NCBI RefSeq assembly: GCF_010915725.1
Contig: NZ_JAAIJR010000014.1
Span: forward strand, 1 to 64,000
From: Thiorhodococcus mannitoliphagus
GTDB lineage: Bacteria; Pseudomonadota; Gammaproteobacteria; Chromatiales; Chromatiaceae
DNA length: 64,000 bases
Direction: 5' to 3'
The notes under the pieces are model-generated. The model was given only the letters and a program-made list of their open reading frames with translations, searched no databases and was not told where the DNA came from. This document shows positions 8,220 through 17,663 of the stretch, one piece after another. Position 1 is the first letter of the stretch. Each line of letters begins with the position of its first letter. Made by a program: the position numbers and the translations under genes.

Positions 8220-8891
8220 CTAGCTCGGCAGGCCAGGGTCACGGGTCACGGCGCGCTCGCACAGCCCGCGCTCCACCGCGATCACCGCCGCCTCCACGCG
8301 CGAGTGCACCTCCAGCTTGCGGAGGATCGCCTTCACATGCAGTTTGACGGTACCGTCCGAGATCCCCAATCGGCGCGCGATGGCCTTGTTGCTTTGCCCT
8401 TCAGCAAGGTGGCAGAGGATCTCTTGCTCGCGCGGCGTCAGGTCGGTGGCGCCGTTCTGCGGCTGTGCCACCTTAGCCTCACCCTGGACCGCCTTGGCGA
8501 GCACGATGGCCAACTCGGGCGCGACGACCGTCTTGCCCTGCACGATCTCGCCGAGCGCGGCGATCAAGGCATCTGGCTCCATGTCCTTGAGCAGATAGCC
8601 CTGGGCGCCGCCCTGAAGGGAATCGATGACGTCACGCTCCTCCGCGCTGGTCGTGAGCATCGCGATCGGCATGGTCTGGTCAGCGGCACGCAGCTCCCGC
8701 AGCAGGTCGAGCCCGGAGAGCTGCGGCATCCGCATGTCCAGCAGCACCGCGTCAGGACGCGTCTCGGCGACCTTCTGAACACCAGCGGTGGCGTCGCCCA
8801 CGGCGGCGACCACCTGGATCCCACGGCGCTCCAGCAGTTCCTGGAGCCCGAACCGGAAGAGTGCATGGTCGTCGATCAAGAGTACGCGCAT
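8220..8891 (-). CDS. NarL/FixJ-type response regulator
   Basis: The 223-residue protein has a receiver domain (acidic pocket D7-D8, phospho-acceptor Asp52 in DAVLLDMRMP) and a C-terminal LuxR-type helix-turn-helix (TPREQEILCHLAEGQSNKAI, then GISDGTVKLHVKAILRKL). Its ATG overlaps the TGA of the kinase gene by one base (TGATG), so they form a translationally coupled pair. It resembles NarL/NarP; target promoters cannot be read from the window. Confidence 0.93.
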   Translation of the reverse strand: MRVLLIDDHALFRFGLQELLERRGIQVVAAVGDATAGVQKVAETRPDAVLLDMRMPQLSGLDLLRELRAADQTMPIAMLTTSAEERDVIDSLQGGAQGYLLKDMEPDALIAALGEIVQGKTVVAPELAIVLAKAVQGEAKVAQPQNGATDLTPREQEILCHLAEGQSNKAIARRLGISDGTVKLHVKAILRKLEVHSRVEAAVIAVERGLCERAVTRDPGLPS

Positions 8892-10507
8892 CAGGCAGCC
8901 TCCAGCGATGGGCGCGGCGGGCGCCGATTGACCTCGAACATGACCTCGACCCGCGTCCCCTCGCCGGGCTCACTCTCGATGCGCAGCTCGGCGCCGATGC
9001 GGCGCGCGCGCTCTTCCAGGATTGAGAGCCCGATGCGCTCACCGGGCTGAGCGCCGTCGGCCGGGGCGCTGAACCCAACCCCATCGTCCTCGATCAGCAG
9101 CACATGTTGACCGCCCGCCTCGCGCGTCAGCAGAACCCGCACGGTATGTGCTTTGGCATGCTTGCGGACGTTGGCAAGGGACTCTTGGGCGATGCGCAGG
9201 AGCTGAAGCTCCTCGGTTGCGGACAGCTCGAAGGGCCGACAGTCGTTCTGAAAGAGCACATGGGCACCCGTCTCCTGCCCCAGACGCTTGGTCAGCTTCT
9301 CGAGCGCTGGAACCAAGCCGCGCCGATCCAGCGGGGCGCGGAAACTGCTTAGCAGCTCGCGCAGCTCGGTGTGGGCCTCGTCCAGGGCATTGCGGATGCG
9401 GCTGAGATCGTTGCGGGCCTCGGGCGGGATGGGGCTGCCGGCCAGTGAATCGCCCAGCATGCGGCACTGAAAGCGCAGGCTGGCGAGCGTCTGGGCCAGC
9501 GAGTCGTGCAGCTCATGGGCCAGCGCGTTACGCTCCTCCAAGATGGACGCGCGATGCGCCTCGGCATCGGATCTCTGCTTGGCGATCGCCACCCCCAGGT
9601 GGTGCCCGACGGTGAAGAGCAGATCCATGATGTCCTCGCGGGACTTCAAGCCGGGCCGATCGACGAAGATGCTGTAGACGCCGAGCAGCTCATCGCGATG
9701 CTCCAAAGGCACGGTCACGACCTCCATCTCGGAGCTGGCGAACATGCGCCGGCCATAGATGCGCGAGCAATAGCGGGCATCGTTGTCGCAGAGGATATCC
9801 CCTGGCGCCAACACGCTGCCGCAGATACAGAGGTCCACGGGCGTCATGTCCTGCTCACGCACCAAGCCGTCATCGAGTCCGATGGAGCCAACCAAGCGGC
9901 GCGTGCCATCCGGCATCACCAAGCGCACCGTCGCGGCACGGCCGTTGATCATCTCCTTGAGCACGCGCAGGAACCGCAGCAGCAGCTCCTCGACACTCTC
10001 GGTCTGATGGATACCAGCCGCCACGTCGTAGAGAATCTTGAGCGACGCGGTCTTCTGGGCCAACCGCCTGGTCTGGCGCGCCACGCGGTTGTCCATGTCC
10101 TCGTAGAGGTCTGTGAGTTCTTCGTTCAGGCTGCGGATATCCTGTGCGATTGGCCCCAGCACGCCCACGTTGGACAGGGTATCGCTCGCACCCGGCTCGC
10201 CCTGGCAGACACGCGTCAGCGAGTGCTCGAGACGCACCAGGGGAATGAGCAGCTGCGCACGCAGCCTGGCCCAAGCGAAAAAGCCCGCGGCTGCGGCGAG
10301 CAGCAGAGAGACCAGGCTCAGCCGTGCGAAACCGCCCGGCCCCGGCGCGTCAGAGTCAGCCAGGAGGAACACAACGGAAAGCGCAAGGGCAACGACAATG
10401 GTGAGCAGGGGCACCATCAGTCGCGACTCGCGCAAGAGGTCACGGACGCGCGCGACCTCCGAGCGTTGATCCGGGTCCAGTCGGAGACGTGGGGCGAAGA
10501 GGGTCAT
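8891..10507 (-). CDS. NarX-like sensor histidine kinase (HisKA_3 type) with GAF and cysteine cluster
   Basis: Order in 538 residues: a soluble start, two membrane segments (about 33-50 and 62-78) with almost no periplasmic loop, a coiled HAMP-like linker, a GAF domain (about 165-310), the HisKA_3 dimerisation helix with phospho-acceptor His in HELHDSLAQTL (about residue 333), and the HATPase_c domain (DDGVGFSAP, ERIGLSILEERA). The missing periplasmic sensor loop means it does not sense periplasmic nitrate as NarX does. The GAF domain holds CIC, then two further cysteines (GDILCDNDARYC), so a redox or metal signal inside the cell is plausible. It is coupled to the response regulator. Confidence 0.9.
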   Translation of the reverse strand: MTLFAPRLRLDPDQRSEVARVRDLLRESRLMVPLLTIVVALALSVVFLLADSDAPGPGGFARLSLVSLLLAAAAGFFAWARLRAQLLIPLVRLEHSLTRVCQGEPGASDTLSNVGVLGPIAQDIRSLNEELTDLYEDMDNRVARQTRRLAQKTASLKILYDVAAGIHQTESVEELLLRFLRVLKEMINGRAATVRLVMPDGTRRLVGSIGLDDGLVREQDMTPVDLCICGSVLAPGDILCDNDARYCSRIYGRRMFASSEMEVVTVPLEHRDELLGVYSIFVDRPGLKSREDIMDLLFTVGHHLGVAIAKQRSDAEAHRASILEERNALAHELHDSLAQTLASLRFQCRMLGDSLAGSPIPPEARNDLSRIRNALDEAHTELRELLSSFRAPLDRRGLVPALEKLTKRLGQETGAHVLFQNDCRPFELSATEELQLLRIAQESLANVRKHAKAHTVRVLLTREAGGQHVLLIEDDGVGFSAPADGAQPGERIGLSILEERARRIGAELRIESEPGEGTRVEVMFEVNRRPPRPSLEAA

Positions 10508-10728
10508 TTGGGTCGAAGGTGCGCGATGCGTTGGGCCAAGATGACGACCATCATAAGGCCCAGTCAGTCTTCAACCTAGATCCAGCAGCCGACCGCTGCC
10601 TGCTGCATGCAACGCACTGATCGCAACGAAAGATGGAGGGCTCCCGCAACTCACCCGCCGGGTGAAGCCCGCTGGCCTCGCCCCAGCGCCCAGCCGGACC
10701 GGACAACGCTGGGAAGAGGCAAGGTGCC

Positions 10729-11244
10729 TTACTTCGGGCAGGCAGCCGTTTCCCCAGGAACCTTGCCGGTCAGGAGAAGAAAGTTGTCGAAGGGACCCAT
10801 GACGCCCATCGCCTCACCTTTGGGTCCTTGGAACTTGAGCTTCCCGGTCATCATGGCGCCCATGGCGCCACATCCGAAACTGCCCTTGCCCATGCAGTCC
10901 CAATCCTCGTCCGAGGCGTACATGAGGTAGTCCACCTTGGGATCCAGGGTCGCGTGCTGCACCGCACCGCCGCGCTCGCAATGCGCCTTGCCGTCCTTGT
11001 TGCGGATCTCCAGCTCGACCTTCGACCCAGCGCCGCACTTGGCGCGATAGAGCTGGATGACCTTGTAGCCGCGTCCAGCGTCGTTCCCGGCCCAGGCATC
11101 GCCGCCGAGATCATTGGTGAGGGCCGGCGTGCTGTTCCACGCCGAGCAGGCTGCCGACGCCCAATCGGCATCCATGAAGGTCGCAGCGGAAACCGCGGAC
11201 GAGCAGGTCAGGGCCGCCAATGCGGCAGTGAAACGGATCATCAT
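10729..11244 (-). CDS. Exported cysteine-containing protein, possibly SCP-2-like
   Basis: The 171-residue protein has a signal peptide (MMIRFTAALAALTCSSAVSA) and a mature part with several cysteines (SAACSAWN, AKCGAGSK, AHCERG, DWDCMGKGSFGCG), suggesting disulfides in the periplasm. The C-terminal segment GAMMTGKLKFQGPKGEAM resembles the GKL/KI-x-G-x-x-x-A-M strand-helix of SCP-2 sterol-carrier domains, so lipid binding is possible. The double ATG at 11244 has GAGGA upstream; the open frame extends further but without a signal peptide. The function is inferred from weak resemblance only. Confidence 0.6.
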   Translation of the reverse strand: MMIRFTAALAALTCSSAVSAATFMDADWASAACSAWNSTPALTNDLGGDAWAGNDAGRGYKVIQLYRAKCGAGSKVELEIRNKDGKAHCERGGAVQHATLDPKVDYLMYASDEDWDCMGKGSFGCGAMGAMMTGKLKFQGPKGEAMGVMGPFDNFLLLTGKVPGETAACPK

Positions 11245-11371
11245 CGAGCTGTCCTCTTCGGTGGGTGGACCGCTGAAAGCGGTCTTCTGGAGTTGGTCGT
11301 GCCGACCCATGGTAGCCGTGCGCCCTGATCGGGGACAACTGGTCGATCTGCCGGCGCACCCAAGGTTGCTG

Positions 11372-13186
11372 CTAGGGCAGCGCCTCGACGCCTTCGCGCT
11401 TCTGCAGCTCCCACATAGACGCATAGTGCCCGCCTGCCTCCAGCAGCGCGCGATGCGTGCCCTGCTCGCGAATGCGCCCCTGTTCCATCACCAGGATGCG
11501 GTCGGCGTCAACCACGGTCGAGAGGCGGTGCGCGATCACCAGGGTCGTGTGGTCCTCGGCGACCTCGGACAGCGTCTGCTGAATCGCCTGCTCGGTGTGA
11601 CTGTCGAGCGAGGAGGTCGCCTCGTCGAAGATGAGGATGCGCGGGCGTTTGAGGATGGCGCGCGCGATGGCGACGCGCTGCTTCTCGCCGCCGGAGAGCT
11701 TGAGCCCGCGCTCGCCGACGACCGTCTCCCATCCGTCCGGCAGGCTTTCGATGAAGGCGCGGATATGCGCCATCTCCGCCGCGCGCTCGATCTCCTGAAA
11801 GGTCGCGCCAGGCCGTCCATAGGCCAGGTTGAAGCGGATGCTGTCGTTGAAGAGCACCGTATCTTGGGGAACGATACCGATGGCGGCGCGCAGGCTCGCC
11901 TGCGTCAGGTCGCGCAGATCCTGACCGTCGATCAGGATGCGCCCGCCCGTCACGTCATAGAAGCGGAAGAGCAGACGCGCCAGGGTCGACTTGCCGGCAC
12001 CGCTGTGGCCGACGACCGCGATCTTCTGGCCGGGCTCGATCGCAAACTCCAGGCCGTGAAGGATCTTGCGCTCCGGCTGGTAGTGGAAATCGACCTGCTC
12101 GAACCGGATGCCACCCTCACTCAGCCGCAGCGGCTTGGCGTCGGGGCGATCGACGATCTCCGGCTCGCGCTCCAGCAGCTTGAAGACCAGGTCCATGTCC
12201 GCCAGGGCGTACTTGATCTGGCGGTAAACGATGCCGAGAAAACCCAGAGGGATGAAGAGCTGCAGCATCAGGGCGTTGACCAGGACCAGGTCGCCCACGC
12301 TCATGGCGCCAGACACGACGCCCTCGGACGCGAGGGCCATGATGCCGGTGACGCCGATGGCGATGATGGCGCCTTGACCGAAGTTCAGCAGCGACATGGA
12401 GGTCTGACTCTTGACCGCCATCTCCTCCCATTCCTCCAGCGTCCCGTCGTAGCGCTTGAGTTCCATGGGCTCGTTGCCGAAGTACTTGACCGTCTCGTAG
12501 TTCATCAAACTGTCGAAGGCCTGGCTGTTGGCCTCCGAGTCCAGCCTGTTCATACGGTGCCGGTATTCCATGCGCCACTCGGTGATGGCGAAGGTAAAGG
12601 CGAAGTAGACGACGACCGTGCCGAAGGTCACCAAGGCGAAGTAAGGCGAATAACGCCCGATCATGATGATGCCGACCAGCGAGAACTCGACCACCACTGG
12701 CATCACGCTGAACACCAGATAGTTCATGATGGTCGAGACCGAACGCGTGCCGCGCTCCAGGTCACGGCTGATGGCCCCGCTCTGGCGCTCCAGGTGGTAG
12801 CGCAGCGAGAGCCGGTGCAGATGCTCCAGCACGCGCGTCGACAGGCGCCGCATGGCCCGATAGCGCACCCGCGCGAAGACCACGTCGCGCAGCTCATTGA
12901 AGAGCGAGGCGCTGAGCTTGAGCGCGCCGTAGGCGAGCAAGAGACTGAACGGCAGGATCAGCGTCTGCGCCTCGACATGCTGAAAGGCGTCGACGATGTC
13001 CTTGAGGATCAGAGGCACACCGACATTCGCCACCTTGGCGAGGATGAGGCACCCCAGCGCCAGCGCGGCGCGCCCGCGAAACTCCCAAAGAAAGGGCAGC
13101 ATGCCGCGCAGATTATGCCAATCCCGACGGTCCCCATGGATCCGCTCGGTCGCAAAGACTCGATTCATTTGGCCTTGTGTCTTCAT
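11372..13186 (-). CDS. Atm1/ABCB7-type ABC exporter (heavy-metal tolerance family)
   Basis: This half-transporter of 604 residues has an N-terminal six-helix ABC-exporter domain (about 35-330) containing the family hallmark NYETVKYFGNE. The C-terminal ATPase has Walker A GHSGAGKST, signature LSGGEKQR and Walker B ILIFDEATSSLD, followed by H in VIAHRLST. Bacterial Atm1 homologues export glutathione or metal-thiol conjugates from the cytoplasm as homodimers. It is a single-gene unit; the substrate is inferred from family membership. Confidence 0.9.
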   Translation of the reverse strand: MKTQGQMNRVFATERIHGDRRDWHNLRGMLPFLWEFRGRAALALGCLILAKVANVGVPLILKDIVDAFQHVEAQTLILPFSLLLAYGALKLSASLFNELRDVVFARVRYRAMRRLSTRVLEHLHRLSLRYHLERQSGAISRDLERGTRSVSTIMNYLVFSVMPVVVEFSLVGIIMIGRYSPYFALVTFGTVVVYFAFTFAITEWRMEYRHRMNRLDSEANSQAFDSLMNYETVKYFGNEPMELKRYDGTLEEWEEMAVKSQTSMSLLNFGQGAIIAIGVTGIMALASEGVVSGAMSVGDLVLVNALMLQLFIPLGFLGIVYRQIKYALADMDLVFKLLEREPEIVDRPDAKPLRLSEGGIRFEQVDFHYQPERKILHGLEFAIEPGQKIAVVGHSGAGKSTLARLLFRFYDVTGGRILIDGQDLRDLTQASLRAAIGIVPQDTVLFNDSIRFNLAYGRPGATFQEIERAAEMAHIRAFIESLPDGWETVVGERGLKLSGGEKQRVAIARAILKRPRILIFDEATSSLDSHTEQAIQQTLSEVAEDHTTLVIAHRLSTVVDADRILVMEQGRIREQGTHRALLEAGGHYASMWELQKREGVEALP

Positions 13187-13555
13187 GCCCTACTGTGACT
13201 CGGTCGCCGAGACTGCTTCCGAAGATATGTACCCAAAGAGGAGGCGAGCGCACTCGCAAAAGTCGGCCCCACCAGGCCCAGCTCGCGGACAAGCCGCCCA
13301 CAGGCCAGTCATCGCCTTCTCACATTGGGGCAGGTCTTCCGCGCAAAGCGTCAATTTTTCATCATCGCAGATATCCACCTGCCCAGCACGGACAATGGAC
13401 AGGACGTTTGCGCAGCTCGGCTTGGCCCGCCGCCGAGCGGGTGCGATCATCTTGAGCTTTTGCCCTGTCGCCCTAACCCCAGCGCAAACCCCTTCACAGC
13501 GCAACCCCTTCAATTAGGCGACGCCCCAGTGAAGCGAAGCTAGCGAGGACCTATC
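13187..13555. other. Intergenic region, nothing clear
   Basis: This divergent region between the exporter and the S24-like gene must hold both promoters. I see no repeat copy, convincing ORF or operator. A leftward 107-codon frame in it lacks a ribosome site and domain resemblance. Confidence 0.5.
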
Positions 13556-13942
13556 ATGAGCGAATTAGAACTGGCGGGCTCCGGCTGCAGCCTCCACGAG
13601 CCTTATGCACTCCAGGTGCTCGGTAACGAGATGGAGCCGGAGTTTCCCGACCGCTGTATCGTCATCATCGAGCCCACGGACCAGTGCCCGAATCATGCGT
13701 TCGTCTTCGCGGATGTCGAGGGCGTGCGCTGGTTCCGCCAGTATGCACGGGACGCGGCCGGCAAAGAGCGCCTGGTCGCGCTCAACGCGCTCTATCCGGA
13801 CATCGAGCTCGAGGGTCTAGCCTGGTCGGTCCTCGGCGTCATCATCCAGCGCAATATCCGTCGTCAGGTTAAGCACTATGATTACACTCAACAACCTAGC
13901 TCCCGCACAGCGGCCAAGATCACCGACCTGACGGGCCAGTAA
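13556..13942 (+). CDS. S24/LexA-like peptidase-fold protein lacking the catalytic serine
   Basis: The 128-residue protein follows the S24 beta-fold: YALQVLGNEMEPEFPDRCIV, HAFVFADVEGVRWFRQY, LVALNALYPDIEL and WSVLGVIIQRNI. In LexA, UmuD and phage repressors the first block is G-(D/M)-S-M with the nucleophilic Ser; here it is GNEM with Glu25. The Lys of the catalytic dyad is also not found where VKR would sit (VRWFR). No DNA-binding domain is present. Probably a non-cleaving binding or scaffold protein. GAGGA precedes the ATG. Confidence 0.75.
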   Translation: MSELELAGSGCSLHEPYALQVLGNEMEPEFPDRCIVIIEPTDQCPNHAFVFADVEGVRWFRQYARDAAGKERLVALNALYPDIELEGLAWSVLGVIIQRNIRRQVKHYDYTQQPSSRTAAKITDLTGQ

Positions 13943-14120
13943 TCTTTCAGTCTGGGCGGAACCGAAGGCAAAGGTTGACCGACTAAGCAATTCGCGACAG
14001 TGACTCTTGGCCTGCGACGCGACTCAGCAGGATCATCATAGCGTCCAGCCGAGAGAGGCTGCTCCCCGCTCAGCTGCAGCCGGCGAAACCAGCCGGGTGC
14101 AGACAATAGGGTCCTCGACC

Positions 14121-14729
14121 ATGAATATCGAACTCCTCTACAGCGCCGTCGACCTCGTGCGTGCCAGCGGGCATCGAAGCAATGCCCGCGAAGCCGCCTT
14201 CCTGCGAACCTATCCCATTCTGCTTGCAACGGCGCGCATCCCTGGGGCCGACGCCATCGAGACCTTGCTGCGCAGCGCCAGCCTGGTCTATGCCTGGATG
14301 CCGAGCCCCCTGCACCTGGACATGAGCCAACTGGAGCACGCGGCGGCATCGCTTGCGATGGCAAGCGGAGAGGCCCCGCTGATCGCCGCCGAGGTGATCG
14401 AGCCGATCGCTGACTGCCTCGGCTCGCTGATCGGCGCGGCCAAGGTCCTGCACCTCTCAAGCCCCGCCGTCTATCCGCTCTGGGACGCGCGCGTGGAGCG
14501 ATTTCGCCTGCAAGACGAGCCGTCGAGCTATCATATGAGCCAAACGCGAAACTACCTCTCCTTCGTCCAAGAGGTCCAGGAGGTCGCTGCACATCCGCTC
14601 TTCCTGACCTTCCATAACGAATACTGCACCGCCTACCAAGCAAGGCTGCAGCGGCTCCAGATTCCCGCCTACCCGCTCACCGAGACGCGAGTCATCGAGT
14701 CCGCTGCGGCCGAGCTGGCGGGCCAATAG
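14121..14729 (+). CDS. Helical protein of unknown function
   Basis: I do not recognise a family with confidence. The 202-residue product is soluble and mostly helical. The segment AAKVLHLSSPAVYPLWDARV resembles a motif (roughly K-x-L-H-x-x-x-P-x-x-x-P-x-W/Y-D-x-R/N-V) I associate with several uncharacterised accessory families, but that is an impression. ATG at 14121 is preferred to the upstream TTG in the same frame. It may share a transcript with the S24-like gene 178 bases upstream. Confidence 0.6.
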   Translation: MNIELLYSAVDLVRASGHRSNAREAAFLRTYPILLATARIPGADAIETLLRSASLVYAWMPSPLHLDMSQLEHAAASLAMASGEAPLIAAEVIEPIADCLGSLIGAAKVLHLSSPAVYPLWDARVERFRLQDEPSSYHMSQTRNYLSFVQEVQEVAAHPLFLTFHNEYCTAYQARLQRLQIPAYPLTETRVIESAAAELAGQ

Positions 14730-15024
14730 CGCGCTTCGCGCCGAGTAACAGATCGACGCCGAGGCGTGCCGTCCCGAATGGATGGAGCCGAGCCCGCACG
14801 AATCGCCGACAGGGAAGGCATCAGCGGACGTCGTCCCCATCGAGATCTGCGGCACCGACAAGGTGGACGGAGAGAACCATGAACCCGAAAAGATCCGTTG
14901 AACCACAAAGAGCGCGCAGACCAAGAAGAGCGCGCAGACCACAAAGGCTTTCAATGCCCTGTACCAGCATCAAGGCACCCCTTCTGGGTGAGGCGTCTCC
15001 GCGGTTCCAAGCGCCGGATCTAGG

Positions 15025-16893
15025 ATGAGCGCATTCGACACCCAGCTCGCCCATCTGCAACACGCCGACACCCGGCATGCCGTCGAAATCGGGCCACGCA
15101 TCTGGTGGGTTGGACACCTGCTGGAGGATGACATCTTCCAGTGCCACGTCTACCTCATCGAGCAAGGAGACCAATCCGTTCTCATCGACCCAGGCTCCCT
15201 GCTGACATTCGCGCACACACGCGAAAAGATCGAAGAAGTCATCCCCTTCACCGCTATCCGCTACTTCATCTGCCAGCACCAAGACCCAGACATCGCCGCC
15301 TCCCTGCCAACGCTAGACGCCCTCATCGACCGCCCCGACGCCGTCGTGGTCACGCACTGGCGAACGCAGACGCTGCTCAAGCATTATGGCATCCGCACCC
15401 CCTTCTGGCTGGTAGACAAGAACGACTGGCGTCTCCAGCTCGAGGACCGCGAGCTTGCCTTCATCTTCACGCCCTACGCCCACTTTCCCGGAGCCATTTG
15501 CACCTTTGACAAGAGCACGGGTGTGCTCTTCTCCAGCGATCTCTTCGGAGGCTTCACCGAGCAGCCAAGACTCTTGGCCGAAGACGAGTCCTACTTCGAG
15601 TCGATGCGCCCCTTCCACGAGCACTACATCCCGAGTCCAGACATCCTGGACTTCGCCTTGACGAAGATTGCCGAGCACGAGGTCAAGGTCATCGCCCCTC
15701 AGCATGGCTCCATCATCCCGGAGCACCTGGTGCCCTTCATGGTGGAGCAGCTCAGCCACCTGGATTGCGGTATTTACCTCCATGCCAAGGAGAATACGGA
15801 CATCCAACGCCTCTCGCGGCTCAATACGACGCTGCGCGAGATCACCCAAACGATGCTCCTCTACCGCGACTTTCGCGATATCGCCGCCCGGCTGCTCCAT
15901 GTCGTGAGCCGAGGCCTGCCGGTCGAGCGTATCGATTACTACACCAGGCTCGAAGACGGCACGGTCTTGACGCTCAGCCCCGAGAACCAATTCTCCGGGG
16001 TAAGGGACCCCATCCCTGAAGGCATCGCCCGACTCATCGGTATCGACCACAAGGAATGGCTCAGGCTCCACCACGAGCATCCGCAGCTCAAGGCGCACAG
16101 CATTCGGCTAGGCAGCTTTTGCACCCATCCGAGCCCGGACGGCACGCTCGTCCTGACGCTGCCGCTTATCTCGCCGCAAACGCACGTCGTCGAAGCGGTG
16201 GCACTCCTCCAACTGACTCAGATCGACGAACTCACCCGCGAGGACGAGCAGGTCATCCAGCAGATCACCATGCCGCTCCAGGTCGCCCTGGAGCGCGAGG
16301 TGATCTATCGCTCCATCGACAGCAAGCGCGAGGAGGCCTATCAGAGATCCATTCACGACTCCCTGACCGGCCTCTGCAATCGGCTCTACATGCAAGACGT
16401 CATGAAGCGCCAATGTCGCATCCATGACCGTGATCCGCACGCCGGTTTCGCCGCCATCATGCTCGACATCGACCACTTCAAGTCGATCAACGACAGGCAT
16501 GGGCACGCGGCCGGCGATCAAGCACTCAAGCAGATCGCCGAGCTGATGCGGATGGCGAGCCGGGAGACCGACGTGCTCGTGCGCCTCGGCGGCGAAGAGT
16601 TCGTGCTCTTCTCGCTCGGCGCCAATCAAAAGGGTGCGATCATGCACGCCGAGCGTTTGCGCTCCCTTATCGAGCAGCGTGGCTGCAGCCTGGAATCGGG
16701 CGTTTCGCTCAAGCTCACAGTCAGCCTCGGCGTCGCGCTGCGCGCGCAGCTCGAGCCGCTAGACGCCGTGATTCAACGCGCCGATCAGGCCCTCTACCGT
16801 GCCAAGCAAGACGGACGCAACTGCTGCCGGGTCGCGCAGCCTGCTCCAGCTCAGCCCCCGGCAGCCGCAGGGGAATGCTTTCCGGCCGGCTAA
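15025..16893 (+). CDS. Diiron (ODP/flavodiiron-like) metallo-beta-lactamase-fold sensor fused to GGDEF
   Basis: The 622-residue cytosolic protein starts with a metallo-beta-lactamase fold of the oxygen-binding diiron type. Ligand positions fall as in flavodiiron proteins: H85-x-D87-x-D89, H153 in YAHFPG, D172 in SSDLFGG and H227 in APQHG. No flavodoxin domain follows. Instead there is a linker and GAF-like region (about 270-440) and a GGDEF domain with RLGGEEF (about 520-526) and an RETD inhibitory site. The layout suggests a diguanylate cyclase gated by O2, NO or peroxide. The Glu of HxExD is Asp here, which is conservative. Its stop overlaps the convergent cytochrome gene by four bases. Confidence 0.85.
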   Translation: MSAFDTQLAHLQHADTRHAVEIGPRIWWVGHLLEDDIFQCHVYLIEQGDQSVLIDPGSLLTFAHTREKIEEVIPFTAIRYFICQHQDPDIAASLPTLDALIDRPDAVVVTHWRTQTLLKHYGIRTPFWLVDKNDWRLQLEDRELAFIFTPYAHFPGAICTFDKSTGVLFSSDLFGGFTEQPRLLAEDESYFESMRPFHEHYIPSPDILDFALTKIAEHEVKVIAPQHGSIIPEHLVPFMVEQLSHLDCGIYLHAKENTDIQRLSRLNTTLREITQTMLLYRDFRDIAARLLHVVSRGLPVERIDYYTRLEDGTVLTLSPENQFSGVRDPIPEGIARLIGIDHKEWLRLHHEHPQLKAHSIRLGSFCTHPSPDGTLVLTLPLISPQTHVVEAVALLQLTQIDELTREDEQVIQQITMPLQVALEREVIYRSIDSKREEAYQRSIHDSLTGLCNRLYMQDVMKRQCRIHDRDPHAGFAAIMLDIDHFKSINDRHGHAAGDQALKQIAELMRMASRETDVLVRLGGEEFVLFSLGANQKGAIMHAERLRSLIEQRGCSLESGVSLKLTVSLGVALRAQLEPLDAVIQRADQALYRAKQDGRNCCRVAQPAPAQPPAAAGECFPAG

Positions 16894-17663
16894 GGCAGTG
16901 CTGGAATCGGCGGCGCTGGCGGGAAGGGGGGAAGCCCCATCGGCTCGCGCACGTAGGCGGGAAAATCGGGATTCAGCCAACCTTCGGTCGCCATCTTCGC
17001 TGCGGGCGGACGCAGCCGCGCTGCGTAGTCGAGCATTGCCGCCGCGTCGCGCTGCCGATACTGCGCGACGTGCTCGGCGATGTCCGCATTGGCGTTATTG
17101 CGCCGCCCGGTTCGTATCGCTTCGAACTGGCGCACAAGATAGGGGTAATGCTGCCCGGCGATCGCGGGCACGACCTCTTCCGAGTCCCCCTCCCCCGCTG
17201 CACCGTGACATCCAGCGCAGTTATCAATGTAGACCTGCCGACCGAGTTCCAGGTCGATGCCTGGGCCAACACCATTGCGTGGCGACATCGGCAACTGAGC
17301 GACATAGGCAGAGACATCCGCAATCTGCTGGGTGCCGCCCAGGATGCGCCGCCCCGAGAAAGGCAGCATCAAGGGATTCTCCCGCCTGTGCGCGCGGATG
17401 TCGGTCAGCTGCTTGACGATAACGGGCTGCAGCTGCCCGGCGATCTGCGGGTAAGTCCCATCAATGGTCCCCCAGCCTTCCGGACGGTGACAAACGGCGC
17501 AAGTGAGATAGACCTGCCGACCATTGTCGACATCTGGGGTCAGAGCCATCGCCTCAGCGTACTCCGCTGCGGCCACGTCCTGGCCGGCAGCCAAGACAAT
17601 CGTCGCAGGCACTTGCATGAGCGCGAGCAAAGCGCACGACAGGGAGAGCAGTCGAAACATCAC
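16890..17663 (-). CDS. Periplasmic diheme cytochrome c (c4-like)
   Basis: The 257-residue product has a signal peptide (about 1-26) and two c-type heme sites, CAVCH (55-59) and CAGCH (149-153), each opening a cytochrome c domain of about 95 residues. The two-domain layout resembles cytochrome c4, a periplasmic electron carrier to terminal oxidases or reaction centres. Candidate axial methionines include the one in PLMLPFSG. Its partner is not in the window. Confidence 0.9.
   Translation of the reverse strand: MMFRLLSLSCALLALMQVPATIVLAAGQDVAAAEYAEAMALTPDVDNGRQVYLTCAVCHRPEGWGTIDGTYPQIAGQLQPVIVKQLTDIRAHRRENPLMLPFSGRRILGGTQQIADVSAYVAQLPMSPRNGVGPGIDLELGRQVYIDNCAGCHGAAGEGDSEEVVPAIAGQHYPYLVRQFEAIRTGRRNNANADIAEHVAQYRQRDAAAMLDYAARLRPPAAKMATEGWLNPDFPAYVREPMGLPPFPPAPPIPALP

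Noticed and set aside
11114-13198. A 694-codon open frame on the plus strand
   Set aside because: It is antisense to the Atm1-type exporter, whose Walker and signature motifs are unmistakable. The plus-strand translation is His/Gln/Arg-rich without domains, a typical shadow of GC-rich codons.
13190-13513. A 107-codon leftward frame between the exporter and the S24-like gene
   Set aside because: Cys-rich but without a family, ribosome site or signal peptide; more likely chance in GC-rich DNA.
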